From Hondaea fermentalgiana (taxonomy: Eukaryota > Sar > Bigyra > Thraustochytrida > Thraustochytriidae), in assembly GCA_014084085.1 (NCBI GenBank), contig NPFB01000125.1, positions 132,040 through 196,039 on the forward strand: 64,000 bases of DNA, read 5' to 3'. Shown one piece after another: positions 1-9,066 of the stretch; the stretch's first letter is position 1; each line of letters starts with the position of its first letter. The position numbers and the translations under genes were made by a program. Below the pieces are notes generated by a model that searched no databases, had not been told where the DNA came from, and saw only the letters and a list, made by a program, of their open reading frames with translations.

Positions 1-1305
1 GTTGGCCAGACCACTGAAAAGCAGTGGGTTGACATCTACACTGACTATGACGCCACGGATGATAACACCTTTGCGGGCCATTTTCGCCTCAAGTACACCG
101 ACTACAACGGCAAGCAGTGGACCACTGACGCGATTCCCGTCGTCCCTTACGACACCAGCATGTCCTCAGATTACACCGACGCTGTGGCGGACGCTCTCAA
201 CTCGCTTCCCAACGACGTGCTTTCCGGCGTCACCGTCACAGCTGGATATGCTGAGCACGTCATCACCGGCACCGTCAACATTGCATCAAGCGCCTTCGGC
301 ACCGGGACCAACAATGGGTACTCAGTCACGGTCGACACCACGCCTGTTCGGTGCCCTGAAACGGCAGCGGATAAGGATAAGGTTCGCTATTTGAGCACCA
401 CCGCCCTTCTTAACTATGATGGCACCACGGATTCATCGTTCACCGACGTCACTGACACCACGTGCTACATTGTCGAGCACATGTGGTCGGTTCGTTTTGA
501 GATTACCTTTCCCAACCAGTACGGCGATCTCACCAACCTTGAGGTGGATACTTCCGAGGTCACCGTTGGCGGCCTTACGGACTCGCAGCGTCTTTCGGCT
601 CTCGTTGGCAGTTCCGTCTCGAGCTCGCGCCAGCTCGCTACTCAGGATGAGGCGGGCGGTATCACTATGGCCTTTACCCACCCCAGCGATACCGCCAACA
701 CTGAAGTCACGTGCTCGTCCGGTAACAGCTGTGACGTCGCTAGCAAGGTGGTCACTCTTACGACGGGCGATGCTGCTGCCTTCCCGCTTAACTCGCGTGT
801 GAAGATCACGTGCGGCACTGTTCTTCGTGGAACGTTCACCGTGGCTGCTACTGATGATGATGCGGTTATCACTGTTGCCGAGGATCTCGCGGACTGCGAC
901 GGCACTACATATGATATCATTGTGAAGCAGGAGAGCTACTACTTTGAGACGAACACAGACATTACGGCGCTTCTCTCCGTTGGTGATGTTCTCGAAGTCG
1001 ATGGCTTCAATACCCGCTCACCCAAGATCTCTTCGATCAACGCATGGGATGCGACGCGCGGTTTGACGCACATCTTCTTTGCGGATTCTTACACTGGTGA
1101 CGACAGCAATGATAGTGAGACGACGAGTGATCCTTCTGCCAATGAGGACGTTGCTCAGCGTGGTGATGCCACCTCTGAGAAGGAGGAATGCTCTGGCCGT
1201 GGTCTCTGCGACCGCGAGGAGGGCATCTGCCGCTGCTTCAAGGGCTACACGGGCTGGGCCTGCTCGCTGCAGAACGCGCTCTCGCTCGGTTACGGCAACG
1301 AGTAA
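1..1305 (+). CDS. Secreted/surface protein with C-terminal EGF-like domain, 3' part
   Basis: The frame is open from base 1 (first residues VGQTTEKQWVDIYTD) to a TAA at 1303-1305, so the start lies outside the window and about 434 residues are visible. The visible part is Thr/Ser/Asp/Val-rich and looks like beta-sandwich repeats with scattered cysteine pairs. It ends in a clear six-cysteine EGF-like module at about 1189-1263 (CSGRGLCDREEGICRCFKGY, then TGWAC), followed by a short tail. No transmembrane helix is seen in the visible part. EGF modules close to the C terminus after long beta-rich regions are known in stramenopile surface and flagellar-hair (mastigoneme) proteins; that comparison is from memory of the families and is not proven here. 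The extracellular location is inferred from the cysteine pattern. Confidence 0.7.
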   Translation, partial: VGQTTEKQWVDIYTDYDATDDNTFAGHFRLKYTDYNGKQWTTDAIPVVPYDTSMSSDYTDAVADALNSLPNDVLSGVTVTAGYAEHVITGTVNIASSAFGTGTNNGYSVTVDTTPVRCPETAADKDKVRYLSTTALLNYDGTTDSSFTDVTDTTCYIVEHMWSVRFEITFPNQYGDLTNLEVDTSEVTVGGLTDSQRLSALVGSSVSSSRQLATQDEAGGITMAFTHPSDTANTEVTCSSGNSCDVASKVVTLTTGDAAAFPLNSRVKITCGTVLRGTFTVAATDDDAVITVAEDLADCDGTTYDIIVKQESYYFETNTDITALLSVGDVLEVDGFNTRSPKISSINAWDATRGLTHIFFADSYTGDDSNDSETTSDPSANEDVAQRGDATSEKEECSGRGLCDREEGICRCFKGYTGWACSLQNALSLGYGNE

Positions 1306-2606
1306 ATCATAAATTCAATGCTTCTTCTCATCTCTACTTTAAAGACAGACAAGCAGTGAACCAATCGTCATACCGTAGCCTATGGCAAAAAATTGTCAAT
1401 CCGCCGTTCACAACTGTTGTTCACGGATGCTTTCACGCAATAGTCTACCAGCGTACTATCTCCTTCCATATGCGTAATCTAAAAACGGGCTGTGCTATCT
1501 CAGGTCTTGACGTTCGCACTCCGCCAAATGCACGGCATTTGGCGTGCAGTTTACGCAAGAACAAACACGATGGACAATGCTACTCTACAAATTAAAATTT
1601 TTCCTCTTTCTTTTTCTTTTTCCGTCATCGCAGTCGCCTTATTTGCCGACACGTACGCGAATGAGCTACATCAAAACTTGTCGTAGGGATGGGACAAGAC
1701 GGTGAGGCTCGGGACGGGACGGTCTTCGCAGCAGTAGAGACGGAAAGATTGAAACACCTCGTCCAATCGAAAGTTTGTGTTCTATTTTTTTTTTTTTTTC
1801 ATGAGTGCCCTGAGGCGGACAGATGGGTAAATCATGGTTTTCTTGCGCGAAATTTATCTTCGCTGTTATCTTTCCAGCTACGGTTGGTCGCTTTTGAAGC
1901 CGCAATCAGTTCGAAATCGCGGGATTCTCGTGGAACCATTTTTTCTATACTAGTGATGAGACTGGGACGATTTCAAGGCTGAGACAAAATCGTCCCAATG
2001 GAAGGAAGAGGACTCGGACTGGCGGCATGAGAAATGCGTGGCTTACAGTGTATTGACGGACGCAGTGTGGCTTGGGCCTGGGCTTGGGCTCGGCTTGCTT
2101 GTCTGTCGGCAGGCCTCCCCTTTCTCGTATCAAAAGAGCGGGCTGTGCAGGTGGACTTGGCTGGCCGCCCGGGGACATTTCGGCGTCCGAGCGGGGACAC
2201 GTGAGTACTCGCGAGGTCCGCTCGGTGGGAAGTCGTAGCCGTGGGTGCTTGCGCGGCTCGTTCGGGGCTAACGTGGATTCAGAAGGTCCGGGCGCGGCGC
2301 CTCCTGCAGCACCCAAGGTGGGTCTGCCAACATCGAGTCGCGGGACCAAAGTAAACTAACCTGCGAGCTGAAAACTACGCGGACGCCTTGGCAACAAGCA
2401 ACAACGGCAGCAGTAGTAGTGAATAGTAGTAGTGATAGCAGCAGTAGCAGCAGCAGCAGCAGCGTCTGGGTCCTTGCCCTCGCGGGAAGGGCAAAGTAGG
2501 GGCAAAACCTCAACCCAAGACTTTCCAGGTTGTGATCAAATACGTTTGCAGCCAACCCACGCTTGCGTCTCTTTCGGTGCATGCCAAGGAGCTCGAGAAG
2601 AACAAG
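1306..2606. other. Intergenic: 3' region of EGF gene and upstream region of PP2C
   Basis: No convincing gene is seen. The stretch contains a run of 15 T at 1785-1799, a pyrimidine-rich stretch near 1590-1625, and a short impure CAG/TAG repeat at about 2405-2463 just upstream of the PP2C gene. The open frames here are short and of low complexity. Confidence 0.5.
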
Positions 2607-3800
2607 ATGACCGAGATTGAGAGAACGGCCTCGAGAGCAGGAGACATCCAAGCTGCGGCGGCCGAAGGTGAGTCTGCTGCTGCTGCTGCTAATACCGCCG
2701 ATGCGTCATCCGAATCAACTAGCTCCGCCGCAGGAATCTCGACGACGGCAATGCCCTCGACCTCGAGCACGCCCGGCGTGAGTCCTCAGGCGCACGACCT
2801 GGTGATCGGGAGCTTCTTGCACCAGGGCACCAAGGCGACGCAAGAGGACGGCGTCGCGGTGGACCCGAACTTCAACGCGTTCATGGAAAAGGTGGCGGCG
2901 GCCAACGGGCTGGACTGCATCGACATCGACATGTCCCCAAGGCGGACCTTCGTCTGCCTCCTGGACGGGCACGCCGGGCCGACCTGCAAGGAGTACGTGC
3001 AGCAGCGCATCCTGACGCAGATCTGCCTCGAGTTCATCCGCGCCCCCGGCTCCTGGCCCGACGCCATGCGCAAGGCCATCATGGAGATGGAGCGCAAGTG
3101 GTGCCGCAGGGTCTGCGAGCATGACCCCGCGGACCGGTCGGGGACCACCATCACCATCGCCATCCTGGAGAGCAACCAGCTGCACTGCGCGTGGACAGGG
3201 GACTCGCCGTGCTGGCTGCTGGACCGCGCGGGCACGGCCACGGCCATGACCACGCAGCACCGGCCGAGCCTGGCGCGCGAGCAGGAGCGCATCGAAAAGT
3301 CCGGCGGCGAGATCAAGGCCAAGGTCGTCGAGGGGACCGGGTTCTGGCGCCGCGGCGGCCAGCGCAAGGAGGGCCCCCTGCGCGTCTTCCCCAGCGGCCT
3401 CAATATCTCGCGCAGCATCGGAGACATCAAGTACAAGGTGCCCAAGTTGGGCGGCCAGGAGGGAGTCGTGATCGCGGATCCGGACACGCGCAGCATCGAC
3501 TTGCCCTCGGATGTCGAGTACATTGTCATTTCCTCGGACGGCCTCTCGGACAATCTCACCAAGGGCCTCGGCGAGTCGTACAAGCCAATTTGCAAGGGAT
3601 TTCGCAACGCCTACGACGCCCTCAAGGAGGGCCGTGAGGACCCAGAGCCCGGCCAGGAACCCATGGAATTCTGTGCCGACCTCGCCGCGGAAAGTCTCGT
3701 ATACTTTGCCATCAAGCGCGGAAAGAGCCAAAAGTACCAGGACAACACCTCCATGGTGGCTATTTGCCTTTTGGACAACATGAAGATTGCTCCCTTGTAG
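2607..3800 (+). CDS. PP2C-family (PPM) Ser/Thr protein phosphatase
   Basis: A 397-residue protein that removes phosphate from Ser/Thr residues using two metal ions. The first ATG is at 2607; the open frame extends upstream only through non-ATG codons. Residues 1-60 are an Ala/Ser/Glu-rich low-complexity head. The PP2C core follows: QEDG at about 79-82 (metal-binding Asp81), LLDGHAG with D120-G121-H122 in place of the usual DGHGG, SGTT, WTGDS at 196-200, a SRSIGD motif, SSDG with D311-G312, and QDNTSM with D379-N380. All expected metal-binding acidic residues are present, so it is probably active. No targeting signal or transmembrane helix is seen, so it is likely cytosolic or nuclear. The subfamily and substrate cannot be assigned. 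The CRAL-TRIO gene downstream is convergent. Confidence 0.93.
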   Translation: MTEIERTASRAGDIQAAAAEGESAAAAANTADASSESTSSAAGISTTAMPSTSSTPGVSPQAHDLVIGSFLHQGTKATQEDGVAVDPNFNAFMEKVAAANGLDCIDIDMSPRRTFVCLLDGHAGPTCKEYVQQRILTQICLEFIRAPGSWPDAMRKAIMEMERKWCRRVCEHDPADRSGTTITIAILESNQLHCAWTGDSPCWLLDRAGTATAMTTQHRPSLAREQERIEKSGGEIKAKVVEGTGFWRRGGQRKEGPLRVFPSGLNISRSIGDIKYKVPKLGGQEGVVIADPDTRSIDLPSDVEYIVISSDGLSDNLTKGLGESYKPICKGFRNAYDALKEGREDPEPGQEPMEFCADLAAESLVYFAIKRGKSQKYQDNTSMVAICLLDNMKIAPL

Positions 3801-4235
3801 CCGCACTTTATCGCGCCAGGCAGCAATGTGCTTGGTAGAGACGAAAAAGTCCTTGTACAATCCTCTTAGGATGGCTGGCTTTCTTCTGACGGGCGAGAGG
3901 GTCATGTGGCCTGCGAGCGAGTGAACATAACCAAACTGATCTTGTATACTTTTCAATGCATGCATGCATGCATGCATCAATCATGTTCTGTTTCTCTTTC
4001 GAAAAATGCGAGTAGAACGACTTGCTTAGGTTCTTTCGAATCCGAGGGATTTGCGGCGGCTGGCGGTACGAAGGAAACATTTGAAGACCTGGCCACCTTG
4101 TTGTTTTTTTGCGAGGAGGTAAAGGTCAGCGGATTGCAAGAGGAAAAGGTGGAAGCTAAAGAAAGACGTTTCGCAAAAACGCATGGCATGTTTTAAAAAA
4201 CAGGATATAATAATAGAAAAGAGAACAGAAAAAGC
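3801..4235. other. Intergenic between convergent genes
   Basis: Shared 3' flank of the PP2C and CRAL-TRIO genes. It contains a short (GCAT)n palindromic microsatellite at about 3957-3977. No gene is seen. Confidence 0.5.
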
Positions 4236-5276
4236 CTACACGTCACTGTCACGCTCTGCGGCTTCGTCGAGCTGCGTCACAAGATTCCTTAGCTTGTGTT
4301 CCTCGGAAGACTCGCCAAAAGGGATTTCGCAGCGACCGCCATACATTTTGGGGATATTATCGAGCGGGATGAACTCCTCCAAGGCCTTGAGCGATGCAGT
4401 TTTGCCATGAATGACCTTGACCTTTTTCAGAGTGGACGGATCGATGAGTGAGGAAATGGCGCGCCAAAGGATGGTAAAGTAGATTGGAGCGTTGATAATG
4501 TAGACACGAAAGGCGCGCTCTGGGTAGTGGGCACCCATAATTGAATTTGCAGTGCGAATGAATCGCATGGCCTCCCCCGGAAGCTTGCGAAGCGTGAGCC
4601 CCGAACAGTCGATGACAGTAATGGTCTGGCTTTCTTCGTCAGGGAGCAAAAATGTGTAAAGGAACTCAGCCTCAAAGGTGTAGAAGTCGACGAGGTCATC
4701 AAAGCCGACGCCGCTCGCGTGCAGTCCTTTGAGATTGATGCGGCCAACCTGCTCGTAGTAGACCTGGCATCCGTTGGCGCTGCGTAGATGCATGTGGTGT
4801 GGGTAATGCGTCTTGATCCTCTCGAAGAAGGGTTGTGGGGTTTTCAAGAGATCGTTGATGTTGTTTTCGGCGCGCCACCGCAGCGTGTCCTCCCAGCGTT
4901 TCTGGGCCAGCGTGGGGTCCGACTTTGCGCATTGTAGGAAACGCGGTGACACAGGTGGGAAAATTCCTGTGCGAACGTAGGAGTCCGTGGCCTCTCGCAT
5001 GAGCGTCCACGGCGGGCTGCGGGCGTCGATTTCAGAAGAGCACGAGCTTTCGTCAGCTCTTGCATCTTCTCTGATCCGAGCCTCCTCCGCGTCCTCCTCG
5101 CTCTGCCCGTCCTCTTCCTTGCGGCCGCTGCCGCCGCCATTGCCGAGGGTGTTTTTGCCCCACACGCTGGGGCGCGCGGCATCATCTTCGTCGTCCGTCC
5201 CTTGCTTTCTGTTGCCGCCGCTCGCGACCTCCCGGTCCACGTTGGCCACCGCCGCGACGGCGGCCTCCGTCGACAT
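4236..5276 (-). CDS. CRAL-TRIO (Sec14-like) lipid-binding protein
   Basis: A 346-residue protein if started at the ATG at 5276 (MSTEAAVAAV). The head to about residue 95 is acidic, Gly/Ser-rich and disordered. A CRAL-TRIO N-terminal helical segment follows (about 100-155: DPTLAQKRWEDTLRWRAEN), then a full CRAL-TRIO lipid-exchange fold. The latter shows YYEQVGRINLKGL, TVIDCSGLTLRKL, YPERAFRVYIINAPIYF and IDPSTLKKVKVI, ending in IPKMYGG. Family members carry phosphoinositides, tocopherols or other lipids between membranes; the ligand cannot be read here. The start is uncertain. The frame stays open upstream into a CAG/CTG tract broken by an assembly gap and would read poly-Ser in this phase, so either a poly-Ser N-terminal extension or a 5'UTR repeat is possible. 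Confidence 0.88.
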   Translation of the reverse strand: MSTEAAVAAVANVDREVASGGNRKQGTDDEDDAARPSVWGKNTLGNGGGSGRKEEDGQSEEDAEEARIREDARADESSCSSEIDARSPPWTLMREATDSYVRTGIFPPVSPRFLQCAKSDPTLAQKRWEDTLRWRAENNINDLLKTPQPFFERIKTHYPHHMHLRSANGCQVYYEQVGRINLKGLHASGVGFDDLVDFYTFEAEFLYTFLLPDEESQTITVIDCSGLTLRKLPGEAMRFIRTANSIMGAHYPERAFRVYIINAPIYFTILWRAISSLIDPSTLKKVKVIHGKTASLKALEEFIPLDNIPKMYGGRCEIPFGESSEEHKLRNLVTQLDEAAERDSDV

Positions 5277-5281
5277 AATCC

Positions 5282-5283
<2 letters not shown>

Positions 5284-5335
<52 letters not shown>

Positions 5336-5435
5336 NNNNNNNNNNNNNNNNNNNNNNNNNNNNNNNNNNNNNNNNNNNNNNNNNNNNNNNNNNNNNNNNN
5401 NNNNNNNNNNNNNNNNNNNNNNNNNNNNNNNNNNN

Positions 5436-5486
<51 letters not shown>
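5284..5486. repeat. (CTG)n/(CAG)n microsatellite interrupted by a 100-N gap
   Basis: Pure CTG triplets run from about 5284 to 5335 and from 5436 to about 5486, on both sides of exactly 100 N. The true repeat length is therefore unknown. In the sense direction of the CRAL-TRIO gene it reads CAG/AGC and ends 7-8 bases before the chosen ATG. If the tract is uninterrupted, the phase that joins the CRAL-TRIO frame is AGC (Ser), not CAG (Gln). Confidence 0.95.
5336..5435. other. Assembly gap (100 N)
   Basis: A run of exactly 100 N, the conventional size for a gap of unknown length, inside a CTG repeat that probably could not be assembled. Confidence 0.99.
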
Positions 5487-5492
<6 letters not shown>

Positions 5493-5712
5493 CTGCCGCC
5501 GCGTCTTCCCCGCCTCGCCTGGGGCTCGTTTGTATCTGTGAGTGAATGAGTGACCCGTTGGGTCCCGCCCCAGGTCCCCAGTCCCAGCGCACACCCCGTC
5601 CCCGGTCTATCCACTCTTCGCACACCCCATCCCCGGTCTAATCTTCCCCGTGCCCCGCCGCATTATCGTGCACGCTATTCTGTCGACGGCGCACGTCCCG
5701 CCTTAACTTTGT

Positions 5713-5724
5713 CCAGGGTTAGGG
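5713..5724 (+). promoter_or_regulatory. Telo-box-like element CCAGGGTTAGGG upstream of Ub-S30
   Basis: The 12-mer CCAGGGTTAGGG lies about 365 bp upstream of the Ub-S30 ATG, on the coding strand. The same 12-mer, in the same orientation relative to transcription, lies upstream of RPL9 (28791-28802). Telo-boxes (AAACCCTAA type) are known promoter elements of ribosomal-protein genes in plants; a regulatory role here is inferred. Confidence 0.5.
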
Positions 5725-5873
5725 TACCAAAGGCCGAAGTAAGAAGGGCGACGCCCAAGCTAAGGCGGGCGGGGGCGGAGGCGGCGGCGCGCGAGGCGCG
5801 CAATAGGGGCGCGATTAAGGGGCGCAAGCAGTGGCGGCGCGGGAGGGAGGCGCGGGGCCATGGGCGGCGAGCA

Positions 5874-5932
5874 GTGGGCGCAAGTGGGCTATGGGCGGCG
5901 GCAAGTGGGTTATGGGCGGCGGCAAGTGCGGC
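5874..5932 (+). promoter_or_regulatory. Phased CAAGTG array, Ub-S30 promoter
   Basis: Three copies of a roughly 21-bp unit (core GGCGGCAAGTGGG) have CAAGTG starting at 5881, 5902 and 5923, an exact 21-bp spacing of about two DNA turns. The array ends about 160 bp before the ATG. The RPL9 promoter has the same core, orientation and spacing. The spacing and cores are read directly from the sequence; the role as a transcription-factor array is inferred. Confidence 0.6.
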
Positions 5933-6088
5933 TCCGGGGGGGAACGGAGAGGGAGCGAGCAGGGAAAGAAAGGAAAGGAGAGGAAAGGAGGAGAGGAGAG
6001 GAGCAAAGAGGAGGGGAGAGAGGCGGCGGAGCAGACCCGACCGAGGCAGGCTCAGGAGAGACCGAAGCACCACCGCGCCCCCAGCACC

Positions 6089-7101
<1,013 letters not shown>

Positions 7102-7420
7102 ATATACTTGACTTTGTGCACTCTCACTCTTTTGTCTCTTCCCTTTTCTCTCCTTGCCTGTTCCTTTCAGTTTTTTCGAGAGGATTTGTTCTTGTATAAT
7201 ACTTGTCACCACTTGTTGATGTTACCAGAAAGAAGGAGCATAGATTGAAGTTTGTAGCTGACATCGGCGCCAGAACCAAGTCTGGTGAAAGGCTGCTCTC
7301 GAGCAAGAAAAAGTACGTGAAAAAGAAGGCCCTCCCTACAAAGAAGACACAAGCATTGCATAAATTTCAATGAGTGCATGTGGGTTTTTTGGTTTAGTTT
7401 TCGGTAAGGTGGATGTTGCT
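7102..7420. other. Intergenic between convergent Ub-S30 and RPN9
   Basis: AT-richer 3' flank shared by two convergent genes. Pyrimidine-rich stretches are present but no gene is recognised. Confidence 0.5.
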
Positions 7421-8596
7421 TTATTGGAACAGTTCAGGCGTCTCTCCCTCGATGAAACCGAGAGTTTTGTCGACGTTTTCGGACCACTGCACGAGCTTAT
7501 CCCGCAGCGTCTCGAGCTGCATCGGATCCAGAACGCGCGGCTTGAGCCAGGAAATCTGCACAGTCTGGTCGATCTGATCAATGGAACCCTTGATGAGACC
7601 CTTGGACATGGCCTTCATGAGAAGCCACTCGACCTGGTCATCCTCAAGACGCGTAGCATAGGCAATCTCTTTGAGAGGAATGAGGCGGTCCTCGGGTGGT
7701 CGCACAAAGATCGTCTGCATGAGGCACAAGAGCGCAATTTTTTGCCGCAGCAACTCAAGATTTTCGGTCAAAACGGGCTGCGCCGTCACCGCGCTCTTGT
7801 TGTTGCTCATGGTCTCGGAGAACTGCTCAATGTCACCCGCGGAAAACGCCTCAAGCAACTGGTGCAGCCATGCCGAATCCGAGTTGTCGAGGACGCGCAG
7901 CACCGGCTGGGCCAGAACCTCACCAAAGTTAAAGACCGTCTCGCCCACTAGAGCGGCCAGACTCATGTCCATGGCGAGACGGTGCTGCACGTCCGGCTCG
8001 AGGGTCTCCTGCGGCGTGTATGCAAGAAACTGGATGCAGCTCTTGTAAAATTCGTCGGCGGGGCCTGCTACCTTGTAATACTCGCAAGAGACACGGTAAA
8101 AGCTCGAGTTCACAACGGTCTCGGCGCCGGTCCCGGCCAGCTCCTGCAGCACGGGCTGGGCGTCATCCAAAATCTTGCGCGCCTCCTTGAGCGCATCGAC
8201 GTCGCCAACCTGCACAAGGAGCTCGGCAATCGACATGCGCGCGACCAGATATGCGTCCTCACCCAGACGAGCGCGCTTCTCGCACAGGAACTCCATGAAG
8301 CCAACGGCATCCTCGACTTCGCTGTGCGTTGGCGGCTCCGTGGGGCAGTACTGACGTGCAATGACCGAGGCGATCTGAATGAACTTGAGCTGGTTGAGCT
8401 TGCCCTCGAATTTAGAAATAAAGTGCTCGTAAAGGTCAATGAGATTGCGCCCACGGTTGAATTCCTTGAGCGCCACGAGACGGCTCAGCTCCTCGGTCAG
8501 CTGGTGCCACAGCTTGGACGAGTAGAGATCACCGAGATGCTGGTAGTGCTCGCCGATGTCTGCATACTTGCTCGTCTGCTGGTCGAGAAAGTCCAT
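7421..8596 (-). CDS. RPN9: 26S proteasome regulatory subunit RPN9 (PSMD13)
   Basis: A 391-residue subunit of the 19S lid, an all-helical TPR-like/PCI scaffold subunit that helps place the deubiquitinating module. Its length matches the family (about 375-390). It starts at the ATG at 8596 (MDFLDQQTSKYADIGEHYQHL). Recognisable family segments are KLWHQLTEELSRLV, RNLIDLYEHFISKFEGKLN, a central TPR-like region, and the C-terminal PCI/winged-helix part (RLIPLKEIAYATRLEDDQVE, WLLMKAMSKGLIKG, then ISWLKPRVL). No introns are seen. Nothing appears truncated. Confidence 0.95.
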   Translation of the reverse strand: MDFLDQQTSKYADIGEHYQHLGDLYSSKLWHQLTEELSRLVALKEFNRGRNLIDLYEHFISKFEGKLNQLKFIQIASVIARQYCPTEPPTHSEVEDAVGFMEFLCEKRARLGEDAYLVARMSIAELLVQVGDVDALKEARKILDDAQPVLQELAGTGAETVVNSSFYRVSCEYYKVAGPADEFYKSCIQFLAYTPQETLEPDVQHRLAMDMSLAALVGETVFNFGEVLAQPVLRVLDNSDSAWLHQLLEAFSAGDIEQFSETMSNNKSAVTAQPVLTENLELLRQKIALLCLMQTIFVRPPEDRLIPLKEIAYATRLEDDQVEWLLMKAMSKGLIKGSIDQIDQTVQISWLKPRVLDPMQLETLRDKLVQWSENVDKTLGFIEGETPELFQ

Positions 8597-9066
8597 CTTT
8601 GCTGGCCTAGCGTACACGCTTTAAGTACGCAAGAGCGCGCGTCGAGATGCTCGCTCTCCCCCCCTGAGTCGAGTCTCGGCCGTTGGCCCTTGCGGCTCTT
8701 TTGACTGCGCAATAGCGCAGAGCCGCGTGCAAGGCGGGAGGAGAGAACTGCGTCCTCGGCTTGCTACGCGCCCTGTCCACACACGTTTTGCTCCCTCGAG
8801 CAGCGTCCACGAAGCGCGTGCGAGCGGCACAGATCGTAGTCTGGCGCCAAGGCAGAGAAGCTTCGCTTTGATGGATTCGCCTCTTTTGTCCTCTTTTGAC
8901 AAGGATAGGGGGTTAAACTCGGAATGCGAGATCAAACACGTGAATGACGAGTAGAATACCAAAGAGCTCACCGATGCAGAGCAGAGCAAAGACAGAACAA
9001 GATTCGCGACTCTGTAGTAAAGGAAAATTGAAGGAATAACCACCATAATAATAAAAAGAATTCGCT
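8597..9066. other. Intergenic: RPN9 upstream region
   Basis: This lies between RPN9 and the amino-acid transporter, both on the minus strand. No gene, array or strong repeat is seen. Confidence 0.45.

Larger units (their letters stand above)
5487..6088. other. Upstream region of Ub-S30 and of the CRAL-TRIO gene
   Basis: This divergent intergenic DNA holds the telo-box-like 12-mer and the phased CAAGTG array described separately. A purine-rich (GGA/GAAAG) stretch follows at about 5940-6030, just before the Ub-S30 start. Frames in it are low-complexity shadows. Confidence 0.6.

Noticed and set aside
2715..3980. Minus-strand frame of about 420 codons over the PP2C gene
   Set aside because: The opposite strand carries a complete PP2C domain with all motifs; this frame has none.
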